Shown: positions 1-8,998, counted from the first letter of the stretch. The stretch: DNA of 64,000 bases from an uncultured Coriobacteriales bacterium (GCA_934636245.1 CAKUAI010000011.1:76690-140689), one strand, 5' to 3'. Made by a program: numbers and translations. The notes: generated by a model not told the origin, from the sequence alone.

Positions 1-275
1 CCCTCTTTGCGGGCGGCCATGGCCGCAGGGACGCCAGAGGTGCCGGCGCCGATTACGACAACGTCGTACTCCATGGTCTCGGAAATCTGATCGTCAGAGA
101 TGGGTTCGGGCGCAAGGAGGAAGCTGGGAGCCCCTGACTCTGCGGCGGTCTCCTCGGCGGCATGTGCAACCGTCATATTTGAGGCGAGGGCAATGCCTGC
201 GGCCCCAATTCCGGACATGCTGAGAAATGTGCGACGGGAAACGTTTGACTCGTCTGACTTTTTGAAATCACGCAT
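1..275 (-). CDS. FAD-dependent Tat-exported reductase, N-terminal part
   Basis: Only the first 91 or so codons lie in the window; the gene runs off the left edge. The start is the ATG at 273-275, preceded by a good ribosome site (AAGGAGACGAGCT). A twin-arginine signal (SRRTFLSMSGIG) is followed by a short linker and then EYDVVVIGAGTSGVPAAMAA, the GxGxxG dinucleotide-binding loop of the FAD_binding_2 (fumarate/urocanate reductase-like) family. The linker motif PISDDQI is shared with other reductases in this window. It is divergent from a membrane LuxR regulator, the usual pairing here. The substrate cannot be read from this part. Confidence 0.85.
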   Translation of the reverse strand, partial: MRDFKKSDESNVSRRTFLSMSGIGAAGIALASNMTVAHAAEETAAESGAPSFLLAPEPISDDQISETMEYDVVVIGAGTSGVPAAMAARKE

Positions 276-465
276 AGCTCGTCTCCTTACTCTTGGGTTG
301 CATCGATCGTCGGCGACGGTGCGATGCCTACGTGGCGAGATGGTATGCACCCGCCTGGTTTCCTGCTATTGGCCAATGAAAGAGAAAGGGCCACATGATA
401 TAGTCCATTTGGATATAACCCTGCCGTCTACCAGTCAGTTTGCAATTTGAGTTGGAAGGTGCAAT

Positions 466-1896
466 GTGCCTCTTGTCGCTGCAGCCATTCGCACTGCGTG
501 CAAGCGTGCGCGTGCCATCCCGTTTGCTTTTCTGGGAATGGCGTTTTATCGCACATGGGTTTCGGTGTTTTTTATCGAGTCGGCCATTCCCTCTGGGGTC
601 GGTATGCTGCCTGGCGGCATGGGGCGCATCGACTATTTGGATGCGGGCTGTGCCGTTGTAGTTCTGCTGTGTGCCGTTTTCTTCCGTCGAATCGGAACGC
701 TTCACGGCAGGTCGCGCTGCTGGTTTCCTGTCGCGCTTTGCATGAGTGCCCTATCCGGGGTAATGACAGTGCGATATATGTGGGGCATTGCCCCGGATGT
801 GACGGACGCTGTCGTATCAGTTGTCTGCGGCGTTGGTTTCGGGCTGATGATTTTGCTATGGGCCGAGGCGTATGCCTGCCTGAGCCCATTGAACGTGGCC
901 CTGTATTACAGCGTGTCGCTTATATTTGAGCAGTTCCTTATCTTCATGGTCACACATTACCCAAGCGATTTCGCGCTGTGGGTTGCTGCTCCGTTTCCGC
1001 TCGTTTCGCTGGCTTGTTATATGCAAGCGGTACGGAAGATTCCCTCGTCTGACCTGCCCTGCCCCACAAGTTTGAAGACGACATTGCCTTGGAAGATCAT
1101 CTTGCTCGTGTGCCTGTCATCATTTGTCCAGGGCATGGTGAGCACATATTCGTTCTCCCATGGGCTGCCTACCTATATGGGCATCCTCGTGCCCGCCGTT
1201 GTGGTGCTCGTTTCAGTATTGATGGGCACAAGACGCTTCAACTTCCATACGGTTTGCCTGAGGTTCCTGCCGATTATGGCGGCGTGTGTAGTTCTCTCAA
1301 TTCCGTTGCAGGCGCTGAATCACGGCAGTCTTGCCGAATTTTTTGCCATTGCGGCGAACCGCACGGTAGTGTTGCTTATGTTTGTGGTGTTGTGCGGTAT
1401 GGCTGGTACGTATCGGATGAGTGCCATCTTGCTATTCGGTGTTGAGCGCACATGCATGTTGGGGGCTTCCATGGTAGGCCGTGCAGTGGGCACGGCGGGC
1501 GGCGTCTCTGGAGCCTCGCTCGAGCAGGTCGTTTTGTTTACTGTGTTTGCCGGTATCCTGATGGCAGTTTTTCTCTACCTGTTTTTCTCTGAACGATACC
1601 TTTCATCTTTGTGGGGCGTGGTGTTTAAGGGCGATGCTGGCGCGGAGCATGAAGAGCTCGCGGCGGTTCGTGCCCTGAATCTCGCCCGCGCCCATGGACT
1701 TAGTGAACGAGAGACCGAGGTGCTCCTGGCGGCGATTCGGGGTCGCAGCGTCAAGGAGATTGAGGAAGAACTGTTCATTGCAAACGGTACGGTGAAGGCG
1801 CACCTGCAGCATATCTATCGCAAGCTTGATGTGCACAGCAAGCGCGAGCTTTGCGCGCTTGTGGGGTCCCGAATCGACAGTGCAGAAAGACATTGA
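466..1896 (+). CDS. LuxR-type regulator with polytopic membrane N-terminus (no. 1)
   Basis: A 476-residue protein starting at GTG 466, behind GGAAGG. Residues 1 to about 395 are a run of hydrophobic segments (roughly 10 to 12 membrane helices). The last 65 residues are a LuxR_C winged-helix domain (LSERETEVLLAAIRGRS, then IANGTVKAHLQHIYRKLDVH). The layout indicates a one-component regulator that senses in the membrane and binds DNA directly, with no receiver domain. It is divergent from the flavoprotein at the left edge, which is the likely target. Seven such proteins occur in this window. The ligand is unknown. Confidence 0.85.
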   Translation: MPLVAAAIRTACKRARAIPFAFLGMAFYRTWVSVFFIESAIPSGVGMLPGGMGRIDYLDAGCAVVVLLCAVFFRRIGTLHGRSRCWFPVALCMSALSGVMTVRYMWGIAPDVTDAVVSVVCGVGFGLMILLWAEAYACLSPLNVALYYSVSLIFEQFLIFMVTHYPSDFALWVAAPFPLVSLACYMQAVRKIPSSDLPCPTSLKTTLPWKIILLVCLSSFVQGMVSTYSFSHGLPTYMGILVPAVVVLVSVLMGTRRFNFHTVCLRFLPIMAACVVLSIPLQALNHGSLAEFFAIAANRTVVLLMFVVLCGMAGTYRMSAILLFGVERTCMLGASMVGRAVGTAGGVSGASLEQVVLFTVFAGILMAVFLYLFFSERYLSSLWGVVFKGDAGAEHEELAAVRALNLARAHGLSERETEVLLAAIRGRSVKEIEEELFIANGTVKAHLQHIYRKLDVHSKRELCALVGSRIDSAERH

Positions 1897-2137
1897 TCTC
1901 AATGACGTTGCCGTAGTGGCGGGATGTGTGCCCCCGCGTCGCTCTCGCAAGCCCCTTTTGTGTCTCGCAGGTTTCGCTTCTCGCACGCTCGCGTTACCGG
2001 CATGTAAGCATCGCGATATGCCTCAGTCTCGAAACAATCCCAGCTTAAGGTGCTTTCCATACGGTATGGAGAGCAAGCCCCGGCTCCCGCGCCACTCATC
2101 GGATGGGGCAGAACAGAAGGATCGTTAGGAGGCTGAC

Positions 2138-3793
2138 ATGGAGGACGTATTTGGCTTGTGGTTTATCGTAGGCGCCTTGTTGGTGTTCTTCATGCAGGCG
2201 GGTTTCGCCATGGTCGAAGCTGGTTTCACCAGGGCGAAGAACGCGGGCAACATCGTGATGAAGAACACGCTCGACTTTTCCATCGGCGCAGTCGTGTTCC
2301 TGCTCGTTGGTTACGGCCTGCTTTCGGGCGCCGGCAACTTCTTCATCGGCGAGCTCGACTTCGGTTGGCTCGGCGGTGACTTCACGAGCTTCGACTGGAG
2401 CAACTTCTTCTTCCAGCTTGTGTTCTGCGCCACGGCCACGACCATCGTGTCGGGCGCCATGGCCGAGCGCACCAAGTTCAGCTCCTACCTCGTGGTGACC
2501 ATCGTCATCTGCGCGCTCATCTACCCCATCGAGACCCACTGGGTGTGGGGCGGCGGCTGGCTGGCCGACTTCGGCTTCATCGATTGGGCTGGTTCTGGCG
2601 TCATCCACATGGTCGGCGGCACCATCGCCCTGCTCGGCGCTGCTTTCCTCGGCCCGCGCCTTGGCAAGTATGACCAGAACGGCCGCTCCAACGCCATCCC
2701 CGGCCACAGCATCACGCTGGGCGCCCTGGGCGTCTTCATCTTGTGGTTCGGCTGGTACGGCTTCAACGGCGCTGCCGGCGGCTCTGTCGCCCAGATCGCC
2801 CAGATCTTCACGACCACCACGCTTTCCTGCGTGTGCGCCGTCCTCGCCGCTATGATCCTCACTTGGGTCAAGAACGGCAAGCCCGACGTGACCTACACGC
2901 TCAACGCCGCCCTGGCGGGCCTGGTGGGCATCACCGCTGGCTGCGCTGACGTCGACGCCATCGGCTCCATCGTCATCGGCCTGGTCTGCGGCATCGCCGT
3001 TGTGGTTGGTTGCGAGTTCATCGACAAGAAGCTCCACATCGACGATCCCGTCGGTGCCTCCGGCGTCCATGGCATCTGCGGCTTCCTCGGCACCGTGCTC
3101 ATCGGCTTCTTCGGCACCGGTACCGCTGGCAACTCCGACCTGGCCGGCCTCTTCTACGGCGGTGGCCTCGACCTGCTCGGCATCCAGCTCCTCGGCGTTG
3201 TAGCAATCCTTGCTTGGACCGTTGTCACCGCTGGCATCACCCTTGTCATCGTCAAGAAGACCATGGGCCTGCGCGTTACCGAGGCTGAGGAAGTCGAGGG
3301 CCTCGACGTCTGCGAGCATGGCCTGCCCAGCGCTTACGCCGACTTCCTGCCCGTCGTTCCTGCCATGGCTTCCGCTTCCGGCGAGAGCGTCGACGTCTCC
3401 GGCATCAAGCCTGCCGAGGTCAAGCACGCCGGCTACATGACCCGCGTCTCCATCATCTGCAACCAGTCCGAGTTCGTGAAGCTGAAGGACACCCTGGCCA
3501 AGGTCGGCGTCACCGGCATGACCGTCTCCAACGTCATGGGTTGCGGCATCGAGAAGGGCAAGACCGGCTCCTACCGCGGCGTCCAGACCAACGTCAACCT
3601 GCTCCCCAAGCTCCAGGTAGACGTGGTGGTCTCCGAGGTCGACCCCGGCATTGTGGTCGCAGCTGCCCAGAAGGCGCTGCACACCGGCACCGCCGGCGAT
3701 GGTAAGATCTTCGTCTCCGACGTGAGCGACGCCCTGCGCATCTCCACCGGCCAGACCGGTGTCGCCGCCCTCGACATGACCACGAAGATTTAA
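2138..3793 (+). CDS. amt: Ammonium transporter fused to a C-terminal P-II domain
   Basis: 551 residues; the start follows AGGAGGCTGAC. Residues 1-400 are an Amt/Mep ammonium channel with 11 or so membrane helices. The DWAGSGVIH site gives D149 and pore His157, and GASGVHG gives the second twin His311; the cytoplasmic tail ends near GLPSAY. After a linker of about 30 residues, residues 433-546 are a complete P-II signalling domain: a T-loop with SYRG, a B-loop TGTAGDGKIFV and a C-loop RISTGQTG. P-II proteins normally plug Amt in trans, so here channel and gate are one chain. The usual uridylylation tyrosine of the RGAEY motif is replaced by threonine (RGVQT), so control is likely by ADP/ATP and 2-oxoglutarate rather than uridylylation. 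No separate glnK is adjacent. Confidence 0.93.
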   Translation: MEDVFGLWFIVGALLVFFMQAGFAMVEAGFTRAKNAGNIVMKNTLDFSIGAVVFLLVGYGLLSGAGNFFIGELDFGWLGGDFTSFDWSNFFFQLVFCATATTIVSGAMAERTKFSSYLVVTIVICALIYPIETHWVWGGGWLADFGFIDWAGSGVIHMVGGTIALLGAAFLGPRLGKYDQNGRSNAIPGHSITLGALGVFILWFGWYGFNGAAGGSVAQIAQIFTTTTLSCVCAVLAAMILTWVKNGKPDVTYTLNAALAGLVGITAGCADVDAIGSIVIGLVCGIAVVVGCEFIDKKLHIDDPVGASGVHGICGFLGTVLIGFFGTGTAGNSDLAGLFYGGGLDLLGIQLLGVVAILAWTVVTAGITLVIVKKTMGLRVTEAEEVEGLDVCEHGLPSAYADFLPVVPAMASASGESVDVSGIKPAEVKHAGYMTRVSIICNQSEFVKLKDTLAKVGVTGMTVSNVMGCGIEKGKTGSYRGVQTNVNLLPKLQVDVVVSEVDPGIVVAAAQKALHTGTAGDGKIFVSDVSDALRISTGQTGVAALDMTTKI

Positions 3794-3847
3794 GGTACGA
3801 GAAGCACTTCCCTAGGCACCTGAACGACAAGGTCCGCCCGCGGGTTT

Positions 3848-3944
3848 TGAACTGCACCCCAAAACTTGGACGGGCTAAATAAGGTTACACCACAAGGGAC
3901 TGGTTCCGGAACTCCTCCGGGGCCAGCCCCTTGTGTCTCTTTGT
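3848..3944 (-). mobile_element. IS3-family transposase 3' end remnant
   Basis: On the minus strand the stretch reads RHKGLAPEEFRNQSLVV and a stop, the typical C-terminus of IS3-family OrfB transposases (consensus near GLSPVEYR). It is followed within about 25 bp by CCAAGTTTTGGGGTGCAG, which resembles an IS3-type terminal repeat. A stop codon lies just upstream in frame, so only about 17 codons remain. It is a scar of an old insertion at the left edge of the small accessory segment. Confidence 0.6.
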
Positions 3945-4010
3945 TCATTCGGACACACGGTGCCTACTATGGCATACAATTACAATGTATTGCACATTGC
4001 AAACATTAGG

Positions 4011-4223
4011 ATGGACGATATGGGCTACGCCGATATGATTCGCAACGACGCGAATTCCACCGATATAAGGGAGTATCTGGTGAGTGGCGACCAGACAGCC
4101 ATCACCATAAGGATCCCCGATACGCTGCGAGATGCTGCCAAGGAGGCAGCCGCGTTAAAGGGCACGAGCCTGAGCGCTTACGTTCGCGAATGCCTTATCA
4201 AGGAGCTCACGGATGGCAGATAG
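4011..4223 (+). CDS. Ribbon-helix-helix antitoxin-like protein
   Basis: About 70 residues from the ATG at 4011. In-frame starts at 3933 (GTG), 3969 and 4020 are possible; I prefer 4011 because the more upstream starts reach into or near the IS3 scar. The core TAITIRIPDTLRDAAKEAAA followed by GTSLSAYVRECLIKEL is a ribbon-helix-helix DNA-binding fold (CopG/Arc type) as found in antitoxins. It overlaps the next gene by 11 bp, so the two are translationally coupled, as in toxin-antitoxin pairs. It probably represses its own promoter. Function is inferred from fold and context only. Confidence 0.65.
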   Translation: MDDMGYADMIRNDANSTDIREYLVSGDQTAITIRIPDTLRDAAKEAAALKGTSLSAYVRECLIKELTDGR

Positions 4224-4479
4224 TGAGCAGAAGTACAGCCTCTTGTTCACGCGCATCGGGGCGCGCAAGTCTGAGACCGCCGAAGTTGCCAGGTCTTACG
4301 CCGACTGCCTTGATTGGGCCGAGGCCAGGCGCCACATCGTCGAGGACAACATCCTCAGCCTCAATAAGAAGAGCACTCGCAAGTGCGTGGGCAGCGACCT
4401 GGGCGACGGCGTGAAGAAGTACTACAGCAAGTCCCCTCGCACCCTAGCGAAGGTCGCCGACTTGAGCGAGTGGAAGTAG
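4213..4479 (+). CDS. Small basic protein, possible toxin partner
   Basis: 88 residues, overlapping the RHH gene by 11 bp. It is charged and lysine/arginine-rich, with no membrane segment and no motif I recognise (ends SPRTLAKVADLSEWK). Position and coupling suggest it is the partner of the RHH protein, perhaps the toxin of a type II pair. The sequence itself does not show a known nuclease or gyrase-poison fold. The AlbA_2 gene follows 20 bp downstream with a strong ribosome site, so the three genes probably form one operon. Confidence 0.5.
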   Translation: MADSEQKYSLLFTRIGARKSETAEVARSYADCLDWAEARRHIVEDNILSLNKKSTRKCVGSDLGDGVKKYYSKSPRTLAKVADLSEWK

Positions 4480-4499
4480 GCCGCAAAGGAGGAGCCTTG

Positions 4500-5957
4500 A
4501 TGAAAGATGCCGGACTGCTCGTTCGCGAGCTTGCGAAAACCACCACCGAGCTCGAGTGGGTGGAGTTCAAGACCGACAACAAAGACCCCAAGATGATTGG
4601 TCGCGACATTAGCGCACTCGCGAACTCGGCCACGCATCGCGAGGCGTCGTGTGCGTACATGGTATGGGGAGTCGACGACGCAACGCATGAGGTCGTGGGG
4701 ACTGAGTTCGACCACCGCACGCTTAAGTGCGGTAACGAAGAGGTCGAGAACTGGCTTCACCACCAGCTCTCGGGCAACGCGTCGTTTGAGTTTGTCGAGG
4801 GCGAATGTGACGGGCGTCGAGTGGTCGTGCTCTCGGTCCGGCCAGCCTTCTCCCACACGGTCGACTTCGAGAACGTGGCCTACGTCAGGGTTGGTTCCTA
4901 CACAAAGCCGTTGAAAAGCTACCCGGCGATAGAGGCCGAGGTGTGGAACAAGATAACCAAGGCTGACTATGAAGCGTCCGCGGCGCTTGAGGACGTGCCG
5001 CTGCGAAGCGTGCTCGAGCTGCTTGACTATGCGAAGTATTTCGAGTTGCTGGGACTTCCGTTGCCGCAGACCCAGGAGGAGATCGTGCGCTATCTGGGTG
5101 AGGACTGCCTGGTGGTGAAACAGGACGACGGGCGCTTCGCGGTAACGAACCTGGGCGCGCTTCTTCTCGCCCGCAACCTGTCCGATTTCGCAGGACTTGC
5201 GCGCAAGGCGGTCAGAATCGTCAAATACGAAGGCACGGGGCGGCGCGCAATCCTGAAGGACCGCGTTTCCCCCGTTGGCTACGCTAACGGTTTCGAGCAG
5301 ACCATCGAGTACCTTCACGCCATCCTGCCGTCGAGGGAACCCATCGGCAACGCCTTGCGCACCCAGCGAGCTCCGTACCCGGCTGAGGCGCTCCGCGAGC
5401 TCACGGCGAACATGCTTGTGCACCAGGACCTGACAACCTCGGGTAACGGCCCGCTCGTCGAAGTGTTCGACGACAGGGTCGAGTTCACCAACCCGGGCGC
5501 CTCGCTAGTGGAGCCTCTGCGGCTGCTCGACAACCCTCCCCGGTCGAGGAACCAGCGCCTGGCTGCGCTCATGCGCCGCTTCGGCATTTGCGAGGAGCTG
5601 GGTACGGGCTGGGACAAAGTGGTCATGAGCTGCGAGGAGATGTTCCTGCCCTCGCCGAAAGTGGACGACTACGAGAGCGGCGCGGGCAGCATGAAGGTCA
5701 CCCTGCGTGCTCGGGTGCCCTTCTCGAGCATGCTGCCGAGCGACAGGGTCATGGCGGCATACTGGCATGCGTGTGTATGTTACATGGAGGGCGCGCCCAT
5801 GGGCAATGCCTCGCTTCGTGCCCGGTTCGGCACCGACGAGCCGAGCGCGTCGACCATCTCCCGCCTGATTCGCGACACGGTGGACGCGGGGCTCATCAAG
5901 CCCTACGACCCCAATGGCGGGAGAAAATACATGACGTACGTTCCGGCCTGGGCGTGA
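4500..5957 (+). CDS. AlbA_2 / Schlafen-like ATP-binding regulator
   Basis: 485 residues from the ATG at 4500, behind AAAGGAGGAGCCTTG. Residues 1-130 match the AlbA_2 (Schlafen AlbA-type) domain: ELEWVEFKTDNKDP, then SALANSATHREASCAYMVWGV. The C-terminal half, from ALRELTANMLVHQDL through GLGTGWDK-type residues (here ELGTGWDKVV), matches the HATPase_c_4-like region that commonly follows AlbA_2. A winged-helix-like tail starts near residue 420. Such proteins are annotated as ATP-dependent DNA-binding regulators and are frequent in defence and mobile islands. It is in an operon with the RHH pair. Confidence 0.75.
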   Translation: MKDAGLLVRELAKTTTELEWVEFKTDNKDPKMIGRDISALANSATHREASCAYMVWGVDDATHEVVGTEFDHRTLKCGNEEVENWLHHQLSGNASFEFVEGECDGRRVVVLSVRPAFSHTVDFENVAYVRVGSYTKPLKSYPAIEAEVWNKITKADYEASAALEDVPLRSVLELLDYAKYFELLGLPLPQTQEEIVRYLGEDCLVVKQDDGRFAVTNLGALLLARNLSDFAGLARKAVRIVKYEGTGRRAILKDRVSPVGYANGFEQTIEYLHAILPSREPIGNALRTQRAPYPAEALRELTANMLVHQDLTTSGNGPLVEVFDDRVEFTNPGASLVEPLRLLDNPPRSRNQRLAALMRRFGICEELGTGWDKVVMSCEEMFLPSPKVDDYESGAGSMKVTLRARVPFSSMLPSDRVMAAYWHACVCYMEGAPMGNASLRARFGTDEPSASTISRLIRDTVDAGLIKPYDPNGGRKYMTYVPAWA

Positions 5958-6274
5958 TTTTATTTGCGCGCCATTTTCATATGGGGCACCGAGACGGTGG
6001 CATCCCTGGAAAACGCCTGGCAGAGGGCTTGCTGTTACATAGCCTTTATTTGCGCGCCATTTTCATGGAGCGCGACGAGTCGCCCTACATCCTGATGAAC
6101 CTGAAGCCCACCCAGATGAGCCGGTTCGACTTCGAGGGGTACGTGGAGTGGCGTGCTCATCCGCTCCATAGGGCTCGACCCCGCGCAGCTGGGGCGACGG
6201 GCCAAGCCCTTTCAGCTGACACGCCTGGTAACCTACTGCGAGCGCAACTACAACCTGGGCCCCAAGGACACAGG
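5958..6274 (+). pseudogene. Decayed coding fragments of unknown family
   Basis: No intact gene. After the repeat at 6045-6066 an open frame reads MERDESPYILMNLKPTQMSR and runs to about 6150. A +1 shift there continues as SGVLIRSIGLDPAQLGRRAK, then QLTRLVTYCERNY to about 6280. Joined, they look like one protein broken by a frameshift, but I do not recognise the family. The stretch lies between the AlbA_2 gene and the terminator of the opposite-strand transporter gene. Confidence 0.35.
5959..6066. repeat. 22-bp direct repeat pair
   Basis: TTTATTTGCGCGCCATTTTC and the following AT occur at 5959-5980 and again, identically, at 6045-6066, 86 bp apart, directly after the AlbA_2 stop codon. This could be a small tandem duplication or a mark of an excised insertion. 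Confidence 0.75.
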
Positions 6275-6328
6275 CAAAAAACGGGGCCCGGCTCCCTTCC
6301 GAGAGTCGAAATCGGGAGGGGCCGGGCC
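6275..6328 (-). terminator. Terminator of the DASS transporter gene
   Basis: Read on the minus strand, GGCCCGGCCCCTCCC pairs with GGGAGCCGGGCC across an 18-nt loop and is followed by CCGTTTTTTG, a typical intrinsic terminator. It lies about 110 bp past the stop codon of the transporter. Confidence 0.75.
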
Positions 6329-6440
6329 TACGGGAGCATTTGTTCAACGTCGCCTTTGCTTTTCCTGCCCAAAAGAAATGGGAGGCAGCTTATAAAACCT
6401 TGCGGGCGGGCCTTTTGCTGTGCTGCGTTTGTCGCGCCTC

Positions 6441-8228
6441 TTACACCACGGCGCTCACGACGAAGATCACGAGTGGGATGGTCACGAGGAAGATGCCGAT
6501 GACGTCAATGATGGCGCCGGCGCGAATCATCGTGGTGATGGGGGTGTAGCCGCTGGCGTACACGATGGCGTTGGGCGGGGTGGACACGGGCAGCATGAAG
6601 CCCAGCGAGGCGGAAAGCGCCACGCCAACGGCCACGGGAACCGGGTCGAACCCTGCGGCGATGGCCGTGGTGATGGCAAGCGGGCCCACCATGTTCGTGG
6701 CGGCCGTGTGCGAGGAAATCTCCGACAGGAACAGCGCCAGCACGCAGAACGTGCCGATGAGCACAACCTGCGAGGGCGAGCCGCCCAGCGCATGCACGAT
6801 GCAGTCGCCGATCCAGGCCGAAAGGCCGGTGGAGTACATCATCGAGCCCATGGACAGGCCGCCGCCGAAGAGCAGGAGCGTGCCCCACTCGATGCCGTCC
6901 ACGGCCTCCTTCCAGGAGATGACGCGGCTGTGCTGCTCGTCGACGCCCTCGGCGCCTTCGCGGCGGGTGCGCGCGGGCAGGAAGAACAGCAGGATGGCGG
7001 CGAGAAGCGCCACGATGGACTCGGGCAGGATCTTGTTGTACGCGGCGAGGATGTCGCTGTCGGTGCCGAAGGCGACGCCCAGGATGCCGGGCATGACCCA
7101 CAGGACCACGGCGAGCAGGAACACGCACAGCGTGCAAATCTGCCCCAGCGTCCAGTCGCCCATCTGCCTGCGGTGCTCGGCGATGAACTCCTGTGCGCCG
7201 CTGATCTCCTTCACGTCGGCGGGGAACATGCGCTGCAGCAGCACGGCCGTGATGACGAAGTACACGATCATCGCGATGGCGCCCCAGGTCATCCACTGGA
7301 AGAACGAGATGTGCACGTCGGCCATGGTGCCGAGGAAGCCCATCATGATGAGGTTGGGCGGGGTGCCGATGGGCGTGAGGACGCCGCCGATTGATGCCCC
7401 GTACGCCGTCATGAGCATGAGGCCCGTGGCGTATTTGTACGTCTTCATGTCTACCTCGCGGCCGGCGCGGGAGAACATCTGGCGGATGGCGTCGAGCAGG
7501 CCCACCGAGAGCGGCACCATCATGGCGGCCGTGGCGGTGTTCGAGACCCAGCCCGAGCACAGGGCTGTGGCGGCGCCGATGGCCAGGAAGATGCGCGTGG
7601 GGCTCGAGCCCACCCACTTGCGCGAGAGCAGCCAGTAGGCGAAGCGCTTGTCCAGCCCGTGCAGCATCATGGCCTTGGCCAGCACGAATCCGCCCAGGAA
7701 CAGGTAGATCATGGGGTTGGAGAAGGGCGCGAACGCCTCGCTTGCGCTGCACAGGCCCGTGAGCACCGCGAGCACCGGCACGAGCAGCGAGGTGACGGGA
7801 ATGGGCACGGGCTCGCAGATCCACCACGTGCACACCAGGCACATCATGGCGAGCAGGCCATGGGCGCTCGTGGAGAGGTCGGTGATGGGGGTCATCCACA
7901 CGATGAGGGCGAGCAAGGGGCCTACGATGAGGCCGATGAGGCCGCGCGGGCTCTCCGAGAAGGGGAGCCTCCAGCGCTTGCGGTGAGGCTGGGGCGTGTG
8001 GACGGCGTGCGTCTCGAGGACGTTGGCCTCGTTGCCGTCGTCGACAAACGACGAGGCGAGCTCGTCGGCCTCCGCCTGCGCCTCTCGCTCGACCTCGAGC
8101 TCCTCGGCCAGGGCCTCGGGGACGTCGGTGGGCGCCATGGCGATGACATCGCGGGGTTCGTTGGCTCCGTCTTGCCCGCCCGCGGCTGCTGCGGCCCGGG
8201 CTTTGTTTGATTCTTGCTGTTCAGACAC
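6441..8228 (-). CDS. DASS-family (SLC13) anion symporter
   Basis: 595 residues. The first 95 are an acidic, alanine-rich cytoplasmic extension, unusual for the family. The rest is a polytopic membrane protein. Two family signature helices are visible: SNTATAAMMVP near residue 229 and SSHTAATNMVGP near residue 520, the SNT/SHT substrate- and sodium-binding hairpin tips, along with TPIGTPPNLIMMG and LPVSTPPNAIVYASG. Members move dicarboxylates or sulfate with sodium. Given the many fumarate-reductase-like enzymes nearby, dicarboxylate exchange is plausible but not shown. It is a single gene with its own terminator. Confidence 0.9.
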   Translation of the reverse strand: MSEQQESNKARAAAAAGGQDGANEPRDVIAMAPTDVPEALAEELEVEREAQAEADELASSFVDDGNEANVLETHAVHTPQPHRKRWRLPFSESPRGLIGLIVGPLLALIVWMTPITDLSTSAHGLLAMMCLVCTWWICEPVPIPVTSLLVPVLAVLTGLCSASEAFAPFSNPMIYLFLGGFVLAKAMMLHGLDKRFAYWLLSRKWVGSSPTRIFLAIGAATALCSGWVSNTATAAMMVPLSVGLLDAIRQMFSRAGREVDMKTYKYATGLMLMTAYGASIGGVLTPIGTPPNLIMMGFLGTMADVHISFFQWMTWGAIAMIVYFVITAVLLQRMFPADVKEISGAQEFIAEHRRQMGDWTLGQICTLCVFLLAVVLWVMPGILGVAFGTDSDILAAYNKILPESIVALLAAILLFFLPARTRREGAEGVDEQHSRVISWKEAVDGIEWGTLLLFGGGLSMGSMMYSTGLSAWIGDCIVHALGGSPSQVVLIGTFCVLALFLSEISSHTAATNMVGPLAITTAIAAGFDPVPVAVGVALSASLGFMLPVSTPPNAIVYASGYTPITTMIRAGAIIDVIGIFLVTIPLVIFVVSAVV

Positions 8229-8376
8229 GGTGTACCTTTCCTTCCGCCCGGCCGCGCGTTGCGAGAGAGAAAACCAGGCGGCGGTATTCTAGACCCGAAA
8301 AGGCATTTTGTAACCATCGCGTAACAGCCATGGAGAAAAGAGCGGATGAGGGGGATGCGGGAGGCAGGGGGAATGC

Positions 8377-8998
8377 ATGACACTTGAAGTTGCAAATTCA
8401 ACGCTGTTTACAAGGATTGCCTGCTCACTGATGTCGGGCGAGGGGCGCTATGCCCAGGAACCGTATTCGATTTGGGAAGGGGATGCAGAGCTTCGGCCGA
8501 AGGATGTCTTGCTTGTTATTGACAACCCGCTGAGATTGCCATGGGATGACAAGTACTATACGAGTGGATTGTTCAAGCAAATAGAGCGAGAGTATCCTGA
8601 GGACGAGGATTTGCGGCAAGCCATTGATGAGTATCAACGAGGTATTGAATCTCGCTTGCTATCTCTTACGCTGGGAATGAAGGCCGATGTTGAGTTTGGT
8701 ACGGAATGGGAGCTGAGGCGTTACCTCAAATTCATGGGGTGGAGTAGACTATCCGCAGGGAAAAACGTACCCTGACAGCCTGATGAGCTTTCTTTCTCTC
8801 GCCCTTGACATGGGCGACAAAAGAGCTCTCGTGTTCGTGAACCTGAAGACATATTTGTCAAAAAATGACTTTGATACGTTTGCTGAGCAGGTTTTTTATC
8901 AAAACACGCAAGTTTTGCTTCTTGAGAACAAGCTTGATTGTGAGGCTCATGAGCACGAGAGGAAAAGAGTCATTGACCTGGACTTTCTTGAAAGTTAG
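8377..8998 (+). pseudogene. csn2: Frameshifted type II-A CRISPR gene csn2
   Basis: Two adjoining frames together give a full-length Csn2. The first (8377-8775) holds DVLLVIDNPLRLPWDDKYYT and a helical region with EDLRQAIDEYQRGIESRLLS. The second, in the +1 frame, continues with DYPQGKTYPDSLMSFLSLAL, then ALVFVNLKTYL and QVLLLENKLDCE, the conserved Csn2 C-terminal half. Removing one G from GGGG at 8736-8739 restores one frame. Csn2 is a DNA-end-binding ring needed for spacer acquisition in type II-A systems. No cas9, cas1 or cas2 precedes it; the neighbour is the DASS gene. The CRISPR repeats start 55 bp downstream, the normal place for an array. Confidence 0.85.

Noticed and set aside
2096..3682. 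A 528-codon open frame on the minus strand opposite the ammonium transporter.
   Set aside because: It is a composition artefact of the very GC-rich real gene (rich in D, G, A, V, H), with no motif or ribosome site.
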